A DNA stretch of 64,000 nt from Pseudomonadota bacterium (GCA_022843465.1 JALHNO010000010.1:83771-147770); one strand, 5' to 3'. Shown: positions 53,795 through 63,263, counted from the first letter of the stretch. Translations and numbers: made by a program. The notes: generated by a model from the sequence alone, not told the origin.

Positions 53795-54727
53795 ATGCGT
53801 CGCGCTGCCGAGCTCGCCGCCATTGTTGTACTTGCGCTGTGCGCGATTCCTGCGCAGGCGGACCCGTTTGCCTACGCCATTACCCCTGATCCGGATCAGA
53901 GCCAGCCCAGTTACCGGCTGATCCATGTCGATCTCGCGACCGGGATCAGCAGCAATGTCGGGCGGATCGGCTATTTCGATGTTGAAGGCCTCGCCATCGC
54001 GCCCGATGGCACGCTTTACGGCGTGTCGGACGCCAACAAGACCCTTATCACGATCGACCCGTCTTTCGGGCGCGGCACGGCGGTCGGGATCGGCAACGGC
54101 AATCTCGGCCTTTCCGGCCAGGGCATCAGCAACGCAACACCGATGGATTTCGGCTTGACCTTTTCCTGTGACGGCCGCCTGTGGATGTCCTCGGATACCA
54201 CCGGGCGCTTCTGGGAAGTCAACCGCAACACCGGTGAGGCGCGGTTCGTCGGCTTCATCGGCGCCAATGTTTCGGGTCTGGCTGGTGCGCCGGATGGCGT
54301 CTATGGCATCAGCGTCAACGCGCCCCAGGGTCTGTACAAGATCAATCTCGACACCGGCGCCGGCACCCGCGTCGGCAACCTCGGCAATACAACGCCGTTT
54401 GTCGACGCCGGCATGGATGCCGACAGCGCGGGCAACCTCTGGGCCGTGCTTGATTACAACCCGCCGCCCGACAGCCGTCCTGGCGATCTGGGCAAGCAGA
54501 GTGATCTGGTCCGGGTGAATGCCCAGACCGGGCTGATCAGTTATGTGTCCAAGACCTTCCCCGAAGTGGAGGGTCTCGCAATTGGTCGCCCGCCCGCCTG
54601 TGCGGTGCCCAACGGGCCGCCGCCCGCGATCTCGATCGTTCCGGTGTCCAGCCAGCACACGCTGGCGGTGCTTGCCCTGATCATGCTCGGCTTCGGACTG
54701 ATCCGGTTCTACCGCGGCCAGGCCTGA
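53795..54727 (+). CDS. Secreted beta-propeller-like protein with IPTL-CTERM-like anchor
   Basis: This 310-residue protein has a signal peptide (MRRAAELAAIVVLALCAIPA) and a series of beta-propeller-like repeats (DVEGLAIAPDGTLYGVSD, SGLAGAPDGVYGISVN). A C-terminal sorting-type tail follows: ISIVPVSSQHTLAVLALIM, ending in basic RFYRG. This tail resembles IPTL-CTERM (short Pro-containing motif, hydrophobic helix, positive end). Its ligand is unknown. It lies alone, 220 bp from hemH on the opposite strand. Confidence 0.85.
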   Translation: MRRAAELAAIVVLALCAIPAQADPFAYAITPDPDQSQPSYRLIHVDLATGISSNVGRIGYFDVEGLAIAPDGTLYGVSDANKTLITIDPSFGRGTAVGIGNGNLGLSGQGISNATPMDFGLTFSCDGRLWMSSDTTGRFWEVNRNTGEARFVGFIGANVSGLAGAPDGVYGISVNAPQGLYKINLDTGAGTRVGNLGNTTPFVDAGMDADSAGNLWAVLDYNPPPDSRPGDLGKQSDLVRVNAQTGLISYVSKTFPEVEGLAIGRPPACAVPNGPPPAISIVPVSSQHTLAVLALIMLGFGLIRFYRGQA

Positions 54728-54916
54728 GATCGCTGCACGCAGTGGCATTGCTGCTGCGCGCCCTTAGCCTTGATTCATCCGCTGCGCGCGATGATCGCTA
54801 CGCTGCTCAATCGCGTCCGGATACCGGGCGGGCAGCCGCATTGCATGCGGCGCTGTGCGCTGCTGGCGTGGCGCCAGCTTGAGGCGCTGATCCGAACTAC
54901 CTTGGGAAACCCACCG

Positions 54917-55588
54917 ATGACCAGAATTGTCCTGCTGTTTACCCTGCTGATCGGCGCCCTTGGCGTCACCGCCCAGGATGCCCAGCTGCAACGCGCCGAC
55001 GACGCCATCCGTGTCCTGAGCGAGATCATGCAGTCACCGGATCGCCGCATTCCCACCGAAATGCTGGCGCAGGCCGAAGCCATTGCGGTCATTCCCAATG
55101 TCGTCAAGGCCGGCCTCGTGCTGGGCGGTCGCCATGGTCGCGGCCTGATCAGCGTGCGCAGTCCCGATGGCACCTGGTCAAACCCGAGCTTCGTCAGCCT
55201 TGCCGGTGGCAGCGTCGGCTTCCAGGCCGGCGTACAGGCGACCGATGTGGTGCTGGTGTTCCGTTCGCGCCGCGGCGTCGACTCCATCGTCAATGGCAAG
55301 TTCACCCTCGGTGCGGATGCCGCCGTGGCGGCCGGGCCGGTTGGTCGCAACGCGCAGGCACTCACCGACGGTCAGCTGAAGGCCGAGATCTACAGCTACT
55401 CGCGCAGCCGTGGTCTGTTTGCCGGTGTCGCGCTGGATGGTTCGGTGATCAGGATCGATCACAAGGCCAACCAGAAGATCTACGGCAGCAAGGTGACGCC
55501 ACGGCGGATCTTCGAAGGTGGCGTCGGCCAGGTTCCGGCGCGCGTAGTCGATTTTCGTGACCGGCTCGAGGAACACACCGCGCAGTAA
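54917..55588 (+). CDS. SYLF/YSC84-domain lipid-binding protein
   Basis: This 223-residue exported protein starts at the ATG at 54917 behind GGGAAA; the upstream longer frame is not used. A signal peptide (MTRIVLLFTLLIGALGVTAQ) precedes the SYLF domain: RIPTEMLAQAEAIAVIPNV, RHGRGLISVRSPDGTWSNPS and SVGFQAGVQATDVVLVF, with the typical ending AEIYSYSRSRGLFAGVALDG. SYLF proteins bind phosphoinositides or membranes in eukaryotes; bacterial roles are unclear. It precedes tatA by 51 bp. Confidence 0.9.
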   Translation: MTRIVLLFTLLIGALGVTAQDAQLQRADDAIRVLSEIMQSPDRRIPTEMLAQAEAIAVIPNVVKAGLVLGGRHGRGLISVRSPDGTWSNPSFVSLAGGSVGFQAGVQATDVVLVFRSRRGVDSIVNGKFTLGADAAVAAGPVGRNAQALTDGQLKAEIYSYSRSRGLFAGVALDGSVIRIDHKANQKIYGSKVTPRRIFEGGVGQVPARVVDFRDRLEEHTAQ

Positions 55589-55639
55589 TCCGCGCGCGGC
55601 AGTATCCTTGTGGTTCTGCAATAGCAACGAGGTGTGGTC

Positions 55640-55870
55640 ATGGGTAGCTTCTCGATCTGGCACTGGGTGGTTGTCCTGGTGGTTGTGCTGGTGATCTTTG
55701 GAACCAAGAAACTGCGCAATGTGGGCGGCGACCTCGGCGGCGCGGTGCGCGATTTCAAGAAGGCGCTCAATACCGATGAGTCGTCCGACAAGTTGCAGGC
55801 CGACAAGCTCGAAGCCGACAAGGCTGAAGCCAGCACGGCGAAAGCGGCTGAGCGCGAAAAGGCCGACTAG
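55640..55870 (+). CDS. tatA: Sec-independent translocase subunit TatA
   Basis: This 76-residue protein begins at the ATG at 55640 behind ACGAGG. It has one short N-terminal membrane helix ([20 protein letters not shown]), an amphipathic helix ([17 protein letters not shown]) and a charged tail rich in Lys, Ala, Asp and Glu. TatA multimerises to form the passage for folded proteins with twin-arginine signals. First gene of tatABC, 21 bp before tatB. Confidence 0.95.
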   Translation: MGSFSIWHWVVVLVVVLVIFGTKKLRNVGGDLGGAVRDFKKALNTDESSDKLQADKLEADKAEASTAKAAEREKAD

Positions 55871-55891
55871 GCCTGACGGCGCCTATCCCAG

Positions 55892-56191
55892 ATGTTCGAC
55901 ATCGGAATCAGCGAGCTGGCCCTGGTCGGGGTGGTTGCCCTGATCGTGCTCGGTCCCGAGCGACTGCCGAAGGCTGCCCGCATGGCCGGTGCCTTGCTGC
56001 GTCGTCTGCGCGGCAGCTGGACCAGCCTGCGCCATGAACTGGAGCGAGAAGTCGCCGCCGATGAGCTCAAGCGCAGCCTGCGCGATGTTTCCCAATCCAT
56101 CCAGGAGGCCAACCCGGCGCGCGCCGTGCAGGAAACCGCCGATGAAGTCGCCACGATTGCCCGCGATGTCAGCAAGAACGATCCGACATGA
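55892..56191 (+). CDS. tatB: Sec-independent translocase subunit TatB
   Basis: This 99-residue protein has the N-terminal membrane helix of TatB (MFDIGISELALVGVVALIVL, with the conserved Glu8 and GPERLPKAAR). A longer amphipathic helix and a helical tail follow. TatB forms the signal-peptide receptor with TatC. It overlaps tatC by 4 bp (ATGA). Confidence 0.95.
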   Translation: MFDIGISELALVGVVALIVLGPERLPKAARMAGALLRRLRGSWTSLRHELEREVAADELKRSLRDVSQSIQEANPARAVQETADEVATIARDVSKNDPT

Positions 56192-56937
56192 GTGCTGAAG
56201 ACGACGCCGAACTGCCGTTCCTGGCGCATCTGGTCGAGTTGCGTTCCCGTCTGATCAAGGCGCTTGCTGCCGTTCTGCTGATCTTTCTGGGCCTGTTGCC
56301 GTTCGCCAACAAGCTCTACGCCATGTTCGCCGGGCCCTTGCTGGCCAAGATGCCGGCAGGCACCCAGATGATTGCCATCAAGGTCGCCTCGCCCTTCCTG
56401 ATTCCAATGAAGCTGGCGCTGTTCACTGCGACCCTGGTTGCGATGCCGATCGTGCTGTACCAGATATGGGCCTTTGTTGCGCCCGGGCTGTACCGCCACG
56501 AACGCCGGCTGGCCCTGCCCCTGCTCGGCTCATCGATCTTCCTGTTCTATCTGGGCTGCGCTTTCGCATTTTTTCTGGTGCTGCCCACCGTGTTCGGATT
56601 TCTGCAGAGCGTGGCCCCCAGCGGTGTCGCGGTGATGACCGACATCGGCGAATACTTCGATTTTGTGCTGGTCATCTTTCTTGCGTTCGGCTTCTGCTTC
56701 GAAGTCCCGGTTGCCGTCGTGATCCTGTCCCTGCTCGGCTGGGTCAATCACCGCCAGCTCGCCGAGGCGCGCGCCTATGTCATCGTCGGTGCCTTCATCA
56801 TTGCGGCCGTATTGACACCGCCCGATGTGGTCTCCCAGCTGATGCTGGCGATTCCGATGTGCATCCTTTACGAGGTGGGCTTGATCGCCGCGCGCCTGCT
56901 GCCCTCGGGGACGCGTACGGCCAACGCCGGGAACTGA
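56188..56937 (+). CDS. tatC: Sec-independent translocase subunit TatC
   Basis: This 249-residue protein has six membrane helices. Conserved residues include PFLAHLVELRSRLIKAL at the N-terminus, the periplasmic loop before SPFLIPMKLALFTA, and the Tyr/Phe-rich ALYRHERR-like (PGLYRHERRLALPLLG) segment that joins the signal peptide site. It is the last gene of the tatABC operon. Full length for the family. Confidence 0.95.
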   Translation: MSAEDDAELPFLAHLVELRSRLIKALAAVLLIFLGLLPFANKLYAMFAGPLLAKMPAGTQMIAIKVASPFLIPMKLALFTATLVAMPIVLYQIWAFVAPGLYRHERRLALPLLGSSIFLFYLGCAFAFFLVLPTVFGFLQSVAPSGVAVMTDIGEYFDFVLVIFLAFGFCFEVPVAVVILSLLGWVNHRQLAEARAYVIVGAFIIAAVLTPPDVVSQLMLAIPMCILYEVGLIAARLLPSGTRTANAGN

Positions 56938-57038
56938 CTTCGCAAGGCATCTGGGCGTGCTGGAGATTGCGAGCCGTGGTGGGCCGTGGTATCACTTCTA
57001 CGCGCGCACTTCAGCGCCCCAACCCGGAGGAAATCAAC

Positions 57039-57392
57039 ATGACCGATATGCCCCCCTCACCGCCTGCCAATTCGGGAACCGATGAAAAGACCCTGGCCGC
57101 GCTCACCCACGCATCCGGAATTTTCTTTGGCCTGATTGTGCCCCTGGTGGTCTGGCTGCTGAAGAAGGACCAGTCGCCTTATCTGGCCGACAATGCGAAA
57201 GAAGCGCTCAATTTCCAGATTACCGTGCTGATCGCCTGTTTTGTCAGTGGCGCGCTTACCGTCGTCCTGATCGGCCTGCTGCTGCTCCCGCTGGTGATTC
57301 TTGCCGACGTGATTCTCTGCATCATTGCAGCGGTCAAGACCAACAACGGCGAAACCTACCGGTATCCCTTCGCCCTGCGCCTGATCAAGTAA
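57039..57392 (+). CDS. DUF4870 family membrane protein
   Basis: This 117-residue protein begins at the ATG at 57039 behind GGAGG. It has a short soluble Pro-rich start (MTDMPPSPPANSGTDEKTLA), then about three membrane segments: ASGIFFGLIVPLVVWLL, LNFQITVLIACFVSGALTVV and GLLLLPLVILADVILCIIA. The conserved DNAKEALNFQ and the Tyr-Pro near the end match DUF4870 members. Function is unknown. Confidence 0.9.
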   Translation: MTDMPPSPPANSGTDEKTLAALTHASGIFFGLIVPLVVWLLKKDQSPYLADNAKEALNFQITVLIACFVSGALTVVLIGLLLLPLVILADVILCIIAAVKTNNGETYRYPFALRLIK

Positions 57393-57416
57393 TTCACCGC
57401 AGCAATCGGCATGCAG

Positions 57417-57435
57417 CGCGCCCCTTCGGGGGCGT
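57417..57435. terminator. Hairpin between DUF4870 gene and threonine dehydratase gene
   Basis: GCGCCCC-TTCG-GGGGCGT forms a GC-rich stem with a UUCG-type tetraloop between two convergent stop codons (57392 and 57442), followed by TCTGCTTT. It is a likely intrinsic terminator. Confidence 0.7.
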
Positions 57436-57441
57436 TCTGCT

Positions 57442-58407
57442 TTATGGCGGGTCTGCCCGCCAGGGCAGGCGTTGCAGATCGACATTGCCGCCGCTCAGTA
57501 CGATGCCGACACGGCGCGCCGAGAACTCGGATGGATGCCGCAGGATCACCGCCAGGCACACCGCAGCCGAAGGTTCGATGATCAGCTTGAGACGATCCCA
57601 GAGCAGCCGCATGGCGGCGACGATCTCGTCATCGCTGGCGGTCAAGACCCGCACCCGCTCGCGCTGCATGATGGCGAAATTGGTTTCGCCGATTCCGGTA
57701 CGCAGGCCATCGCAGATCGTATCGGCGGCGGGGTTCTGCTCGCGCTTGCCGGTCTGCATCGCGCGGTAGGCGTCGGCGGCCCCCTCAGGCTCAGCCGCGT
57801 ACACCCTGATGGACGCGCTGTGCGCATGCGCCGCGATCGCGGTGCCGGACAACAGGCCGCCACCGCCGACCGGCACCACCAGGGTATCGAGATCGGGCTC
57901 GGCTTCGAGCAGCTCCAGCGCCGCCGTGCCCTGACCGGCGATGACCCGCGGATCGGTGAACGGATGGATCATGCTGGCACCGGTTTCCGCCTGCACGCCC
58001 GCGGCAGTGGTTTCGCGTGACGCGAGGTTGGCGGCGCACAGATGCAGGATGGCGCCAGTTTCGCGCATGTTCGCCAGCTTGATCGCCGGCGCGTTGTCTG
58101 GCACCACGATATGCGCGGGAATTCCGCGCAGTCTGGCCGCCAGGCCGAGCGCCGCGCCATGGTTGCCGGAGGAATGCGTCAGCACGCCGGGCTGCGCCTG
58201 CTCATCTGTGAGCGACAGCACGGCGTTGCTGGCACCGCGGAACTTGAAGGCCCCGATGTGCTGGAGATTCTCGCACTTGAACCACAGGCGCGCAGCGCTC
58301 AACTGGTCGAGTGCCGCGTTCTGCAGCACCGGGGTAATGCGAACCTGGCCGGCGATCCGGCGTCGGGCAGCATGGATATCCTCGATGGTCGGCAGGTCGA
58401 TCTGCAT
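57442..58407 (-). CDS. Threonine/serine dehydratase or racemase (PLP, fold type II)
   Basis: This 321-residue PLP enzyme carries the Schiff-base Lys55 in AFKFRGASNAV. The glycine-rich phosphate loop is VPVGGGGLLSG and the Ser-rich cofactor loop is SSGNHGAALGLAARL. It lacks the C-terminal ACT regulatory domain of biosynthetic IlvA, so it is like TdcB, serine racemase or hydroxyaspartate dehydratase. The substrate is therefore uncertain. Cytosolic, single gene, convergent with the DUF4870 gene. Confidence 0.88.
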   Translation of the reverse strand: MQIDLPTIEDIHAARRRIAGQVRITPVLQNAALDQLSAARLWFKCENLQHIGAFKFRGASNAVLSLTDEQAQPGVLTHSSGNHGAALGLAARLRGIPAHIVVPDNAPAIKLANMRETGAILHLCAANLASRETTAAGVQAETGASMIHPFTDPRVIAGQGTAALELLEAEPDLDTLVVPVGGGGLLSGTAIAAHAHSASIRVYAAEPEGAADAYRAMQTGKREQNPAADTICDGLRTGIGETNFAIMQRERVRVLTASDDEIVAAMRLLWDRLKLIIEPSAAVCLAVILRHPSEFSARRVGIVLSGGNVDLQRLPWRADPP

Positions 58408-58513
58408 GATGGCACCGCAAAACGCAGAGATTAGCCGCTATCCCATGCGGCCGTCTTCTGTACTGGAGCTCTTCACGCGGACAGCTGTCGCAGTCGGGTT
58501 AAACTCCGGCCAT

Positions 58514-59083
58514 ATGCACGACCACGACAGCGCCGACAGTGATCCCCTGGCGCAGGATTTTGCGCGCTTGCGCGAGGAGCTCGACCAGGCGCTGCCCGCG
58601 CTGCTGCCGCTGCTGTATGCCGATCTGCACCGGCTGGCAGCCGCACAGCGCCGGCGCACCCAGGCATCGGACACGCTCAACACCACGGCGGTGGTGAGCG
58701 AGTTGTATCTCCGTCTGCTGCAGTCGGGTAGCGTCGAGGTGGCCAGTCGCCGACATTTCTTCGCATTGTCCGCGCTGGCGATGCGGCAGATCCTGACCGA
58801 TCATGCCCGCCGTGCCGTGCTCAAACCCGAAGCGCGCGAAAACAACGATCTCGATGGCCTGGTGCTCGACAATCCGCAGGCCCTGATCGAGACCGACGAT
58901 CTGCTGCGTCGACTTGAATCCTTCGATGCCCGCCTTGCCCAGGTGGTGACCTGTCGCTACTTCGGCGGCTTCAGCGATCTGGAAACCGCGGAAATTCTCG
59001 GCATCACCGACCGCACCGTACGCCGCGACTGGGACAAGGCGCGGATCTGGATGAGCGCTGCGCTCGGCGGCTGCAACGCATGA
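58514..59083 (+). CDS. ECF-type RNA polymerase sigma factor (kinase-linked group)
   Basis: This 189-residue sigma factor starts at the ATG at 58514. Region 2 is near LPLLYADLHRLAAAQRRRTQ and region 4 is FSDLETAEILGITDRTVRRDWDKARIW. It belongs to the PF07638-like ECF group often encoded beside Ser/Thr kinases. The stop overlaps the kinase start by 4 bp, so the two are translationally coupled; no anti-sigma gene is present. The kinase may regulate this sigma factor by phosphorylation. Confidence 0.88.
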   Translation: MHDHDSADSDPLAQDFARLREELDQALPALLPLLYADLHRLAAAQRRRTQASDTLNTTAVVSELYLRLLQSGSVEVASRRHFFALSALAMRQILTDHARRAVLKPEARENNDLDGLVLDNPQALIETDDLLRRLESFDARLAQVVTCRYFGGFSDLETAEILGITDRTVRRDWDKARIWMSAALGGCNA

Positions 59084-61737
59084 ATTCGGCGGCGGCCGAT
59101 GATCGCGCCCTGATGGATTTTGCCGATCTGGTCGCGCGCGCGGCCGAAGCCGATGCCGAGGGTGCTGCCGTCATCCGCAGGCAACTTGCGCAACGGCATC
59201 CGCAACTGCTGGCTGCCTTCGATCGCGCTCTTGCCGGCGAGTCGCGCGGCTCGCCGCTGGATCAACCCCTGTTTCGGGCCGAGGCACCGGCCGCCGCGGC
59301 CTGGATCAGCGGTACCCGGATCGGCCCCTGGCAGATCGAAGCGCTGGCTGGCCGCGGCGGCATGGGCGAGGTCTATCGCGCCAACCGCGCCGACGGCGCC
59401 TTCGAGCGCACCGTCGCCATCAAGCGCATGAGCGTCGATCGCCAGGGTTTCGAAGCCCGATTCCGCAGCGAACGCAGCCTGCTGGCACGGCTGGATCATC
59501 CGGCCATCGCGCGTCTGCTCGACGGCGGGCTGGATGCTGCGGGCGGTCCCTATCTGGTGATGGAATGGGTCGATGGTCAGGATCTCGGTGATTGGCTGGA
59601 TCGCAGCGTCACCCTTTCGGCCCGGCTGGATCTGCTGGAACAACTGGGTGAGGCCATCGCCGCGGCGCATCGCTCCCTGGTCGTGCATCGCGACCTGAAG
59701 CCCTCCAATGTCCGGGTTGGCGCGGACGGCCGTCCCAAACTGCTGGACTTCGGCATCGCCAAGCTGATCGACAGCGAGAACCTGGATGCCACCGCCACCT
59801 TCGGGCCATTCACCCCGCAGTACGCTGCGCCCGAGCAGTTGCTTGGTCAGCCGGTTTCGACGCAGACCGATGTCCACGGTTTTGGACTGCTGATGTGTGA
59901 AGTGCTCGCGGCAGCGCCGGCGTTTCCGCTGGCGCATCGCAGCGTTGCCGACGCCGTGCGCACGATCTGCGATCAGGATGCGCCGACGCTGAGCGAACTG
60001 GCTGACCTGGGTCGTCTGCCGTATCCGCGCCAGCGTCTGCGTGGCGACCTCGATGCGATCGTCCGGCGCTGCCTGGCCAAGTCGCCGGCACAGCGCTATG
60101 AGAGCATGTCCGAGCTGCTGGCCGACCTGCGGCGTCATCGCAGCCATCTCCCGGTATTCGCGCGGGACGGGCTCTGGCGCTATCGGGCAGGACGCTGGAT
60201 GCGTCGGCACTGGTTGGCGATGAGCCTGGTCGCGCTCAGTCTGGTGGCCCTGATTGCCGGCGCTGCGGGCGTCCTCTGGCAGGCCCAGGTCGCTGCCCGC
60301 GAGCGCGATCAGGCGCGCAGCGAGGCGCGCCTGCAGGAGGCATTGCGCGAGCACTTTCTGCTGGTGCTGCGCGAGGCAGCCAGTGGCCAGAACGGTGATC
60401 TGCGCCAGGTGCTTGATCAAAGCGTGCTGGGCATCGACCAGCTCTATCGGGATGCGCCGGCATTGCGCCGCGATCTGAAGCTCGCGCTGGGCGAGCTCTA
60501 CTTCCATGTCGGCGACTATCTTGCCAGTCGCCGGCTGCTGGAATCACTTTCAGCCCAGCCGGATTTGCTCGCCTCGCCACTGCACCGCGCGCGCACCGCC
60601 TACCAGTTGGCGCTGGCGCAACTGCGATTGGGCGAGCCGGACGCGGCCGAACAATCACTGCGAGTGGCGAAGTCGGCAATTGCGGGCTTGCCAGTGGCGC
60701 GTGCGCTGGCAGCGGAAGTCGGCATGGCCGAAGCGCAGTTGCTGCGCGCGCGCGGTGATATTGCCGGCGGGCTGGCCCTGCAATTGCGCAGTGTCCGGCA
60801 GATGCGCGAGGCACCGGAGGCGACCGCGCGCGCGCTTGGGATCGCCGAATCCAATCTGGCGATGGGCTATATGCAGTCTGGCGATCTGGTTGCCGCCGAG
60901 CGCGAGAACCAGCGCGCCTTGACGACCTGGCAAGGCGCTGGCCTGGCGATGAACTCGAATCTGCCGGTCGTGCTGAGCAATCTCGGGCACATCGCCGCGA
61001 TGCAGGGCCGACCGCGCGCGGCGCTGGCGCACTATGACCGCGCTCTGGCCGCCACTCCGGGGACCACCGTGCAGATGCCCAGTCATGCCGCACTGCTCAA
61101 TGCGCGAGCGCGTGTGCTGCTGAGCCTGGCGCGTGCGGCCGAGGCGGCACCGCTGGCGCTGGCGGCCGAGGACATCCTGCGTGCCCGTACCGGGGATGAG
61201 AGTCCGGATCGCCTCGGTGTACTCGGCACACGTATTGATTGTGCGCTGCAAGCAGGCGAGTTGGCACTGGCAGCCAGCCTGGCCGACATTGCCGATGCCA
61301 TTGCGCGGCCGCGTCTGCCGGAAACCCATCCCTTGCGTCTGCGCGTCGAGCTCAGCGCCGCTCGCCTGCTGCAGTTGCGCAGCGGCGACGCTGCGGCCCT
61401 GCCGGAGTTTCGAAGGATCGCCGCCGCCTTGGCCGGCGCGCCGGCGACCCTGCGCATGGTCCAGGTGCGCGCGGAAGTGTGGAGCGCCGAGGCCGCGCTC
61501 GCCCTCGGCAACGACAGCGAATCGCTGGCCGCGCTCGCGCGTGCCCGCGCCGCGCTCGAGGGCTTGCAGGCTGCTGACGGCATTGATCGGCTCGACGTAG
61601 CCAGCCTCATCGCCGTCGTCGAAGGCGATACGGCGGGCTTCGAACAGGCGCAGGCCCTGCTGAGCCTCGAGTTGGATCAGGCGCATCCGCGTCTGGCCTG
61701 GTTCCGGCAGCGCTGGAACGAGCGCGCCTCCCGTTGA
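59080..61737 (+). CDS. Membrane Ser/Thr protein kinase with C-terminal TPR-like region
   Basis: This 885-residue kinase has a Hanks-type catalytic domain from about residue 83: the glycine loop AGRGGMGEVYRA, Lys115 (VAIKRM), VHRDLKPSNV with catalytic Asp205, and DFG at 223-225. An APE-like PQYAAPEQLL follows. A membrane helix is at about 378-400 (LAMSLVALSLVALIAGAAG). The periplasmic part of about 480 residues is helical TPR-like (LDQSVLGIDQLYRDAP, RTAYQLALAQLRLGEPDAA). The gene overlaps the ECF sigma factor. It may sense an external signal and modify the sigma factor. Confidence 0.92.
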   Translation: MNSAAADDRALMDFADLVARAAEADAEGAAVIRRQLAQRHPQLLAAFDRALAGESRGSPLDQPLFRAEAPAAAAWISGTRIGPWQIEALAGRGGMGEVYRANRADGAFERTVAIKRMSVDRQGFEARFRSERSLLARLDHPAIARLLDGGLDAAGGPYLVMEWVDGQDLGDWLDRSVTLSARLDLLEQLGEAIAAAHRSLVVHRDLKPSNVRVGADGRPKLLDFGIAKLIDSENLDATATFGPFTPQYAAPEQLLGQPVSTQTDVHGFGLLMCEVLAAAPAFPLAHRSVADAVRTICDQDAPTLSELADLGRLPYPRQRLRGDLDAIVRRCLAKSPAQRYESMSELLADLRRHRSHLPVFARDGLWRYRAGRWMRRHWLAMSLVALSLVALIAGAAGVLWQAQVAARERDQARSEARLQEALREHFLLVLREAASGQNGDLRQVLDQSVLGIDQLYRDAPALRRDLKLALGELYFHVGDYLASRRLLESLSAQPDLLASPLHRARTAYQLALAQLRLGEPDAAEQSLRVAKSAIAGLPVARALAAEVGMAEAQLLRARGDIAGGLALQLRSVRQMREAPEATARALGIAESNLAMGYMQSGDLVAAERENQRALTTWQGAGLAMNSNLPVVLSNLGHIAAMQGRPRAALAHYDRALAATPGTTVQMPSHAALLNARARVLLSLARAAEAAPLALAAEDILRARTGDESPDRLGVLGTRIDCALQAGELALAASLADIADAIARPRLPETHPLRLRVELSAARLLQLRSGDAAALPEFRRIAAALAGAPATLRMVQVRAEVWSAEAALALGNDSESLAALARARAALEGLQAADGIDRLDVASLIAVVEGDTAGFEQAQALLSLELDQAHPRLAWFRQRWNERASR

Positions 61738-61841
61738 GGTCATAACGGTTCGGCCGCCGCCTCGACCTGGCATTGTCGCCTTGCAAGCATGTCCGGATTG
61801 GGCGAGGGCAAGCGTATGTACTCCAAACATCGGAGTTGCCC

Positions 61842-63263
61842 ATGTCCAGATTCCTGCTCAGTGCTGCTGTTCTGCTGCTTGCCGGCCATGCCGGTGCTGC
61901 CAACTTCTCGGTCGACAACAACAACAACAGCGGCGCCGGTTCCCTGCGCCAGGCGATCATCGATGCCAACGCACAACCGGCGGGCAACCACAATATCCAG
62001 TTCAGCAATGCCTATGTGCTCGGTGCCACCATCGATCTGCTGAGCGCCCTGCCGGCGATCAATGCCAGCGATGTGCGCATTCGCGGCCTGGCGCGGGCGC
62101 CGCGAATCGACGGCGGCCAGACCTTTGGTATCTTTAGTGCCGGCAGCAACCTGCAAGCTCTGACGCTGGAAGCCATGACCCTGCTGCGTGGCGCCAGTAA
62201 TCAGGGCGGTGCCTGCGTTTCAAGCGGCAGTGCCGGAACAGCGGCGCAACTGACGGTCGATGGCGTGCGCATGGAGAGTTGCCGGGTGACCGGGCCGAGT
62301 CTGGTCTTTGGCGGTGCCATCGAATGGGAGCCATCGGCTGGCCTGGTCTACGTGCAGGACAGTGTGTTTCTCGGCAATGTCGTTGATGTCACCAGCCCCA
62401 GTGGTCAGGGCGGCGGTGGCGCGATCTCGGCGCGTGGCGACATCGTCCTGCTGAGGTCTCTGCTGCAGGAAAACGCGGTACTCGGGCGTGGTTACGGCGG
62501 CGCTGTCGACAACGGCGGTGTCGGCACCATGTTCTCCGTTACCGACAGCCGCTTCATCAACAATGGGGCTTCACCGGGCAGTGCAGGTTTTGGCAACGGC
62601 GGTGCGATCTATGCTTCCTGCGACAGCTGCGAACTCCTGGTTGAGCGCAGCTATTTTCGCGGCAATGCCGCCAATGTCGGCGGTGCGATCCTGATGCGGC
62701 GTGCCAGCGGCGATGTCACCGACGTCTTTCTCTCGCTGACCAATACCAGTTTCTACAACAATAGCGTGGTTGCCCAGGGCGGCGCATTGGCACTGTTCCT
62801 GGCGCGCCTGCGCGCGGTCAACAACACCTTCTACAACAATGACGCGGCCACCGGCGCCCATCTGTACTTCGCCACTGGCGTCAGCGTTTTCGGATTCAGC
62901 GCCAATGCCCTGGCGCCCACCTTCTCCGGCAGTGCCTGCGAAGGTACGGTCGCGGGCACCGCGAACAACGTAGCCGCCAACGCCTTCGCCGCTCCGGCAA
63001 GCTGCAGCGCGGCATTGCAGACGGCCGCCCTGGCAAATCCGAACTTCGGAACGATCTCGATCGAACAGGCGAGCACCCCCTTGCCGATCGTCCGCTTCGA
63101 CGGCAGCAATCTGATCGACGCCGCCGACAATGCACAGTGCGAACTTGTGGACGCGCGCGGCACGGTGCGCCCGCTCGATGGCGACGGCAATGGCGTTGCA
63201 CGCTGCGATATTGGCGCGTTCGAGCATCCCAGTCCGGCCCTGTTCGGCAACGGCTTCGAGTAA
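61842..63263 (+). CDS. Secreted right-handed beta-helix protein with NGFE tail
   Basis: This 473-residue protein starts at the ATG at 61842 and has a signal peptide (MSRFLLSAAVLLLAGHAGA). It opens with GAGSLRQAIIDANAQ, an SLRxAI motif typical of parallel beta-helix surface proteins. Repeated short strands follow with NNG/GG-rich turns (GNGGAIYASC, GGAILMRRA, AVNNTFYNND). Two to three paired cysteines occur late. The C-terminus HPSPALFGNGFE repeats the NGFE tail of the BNR lipoprotein. It follows the kinase by 104 bp. Function and ligand are unknown. Confidence 0.88.
   Translation: MSRFLLSAAVLLLAGHAGAANFSVDNNNNSGAGSLRQAIIDANAQPAGNHNIQFSNAYVLGATIDLLSALPAINASDVRIRGLARAPRIDGGQTFGIFSAGSNLQALTLEAMTLLRGASNQGGACVSSGSAGTAAQLTVDGVRMESCRVTGPSLVFGGAIEWEPSAGLVYVQDSVFLGNVVDVTSPSGQGGGGAISARGDIVLLRSLLQENAVLGRGYGGAVDNGGVGTMFSVTDSRFINNGASPGSAGFGNGGAIYASCDSCELLVERSYFRGNAANVGGAILMRRASGDVTDVFLSLTNTSFYNNSVVAQGGALALFLARLRAVNNTFYNNDAATGAHLYFATGVSVFGFSANALAPTFSGSACEGTVAGTANNVAANAFAAPASCSAALQTAALANPNFGTISIEQASTPLPIVRFDGSNLIDAADNAQCELVDARGTVRPLDGDGNGVARCDIGAFEHPSPALFGNGFE

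Noticed and set aside
58957-60507. 516-codon minus-strand ORF opposite the kinase
   Set aside because: Antisense shadow of the sigma factor and kinase genes, which have complete motifs.
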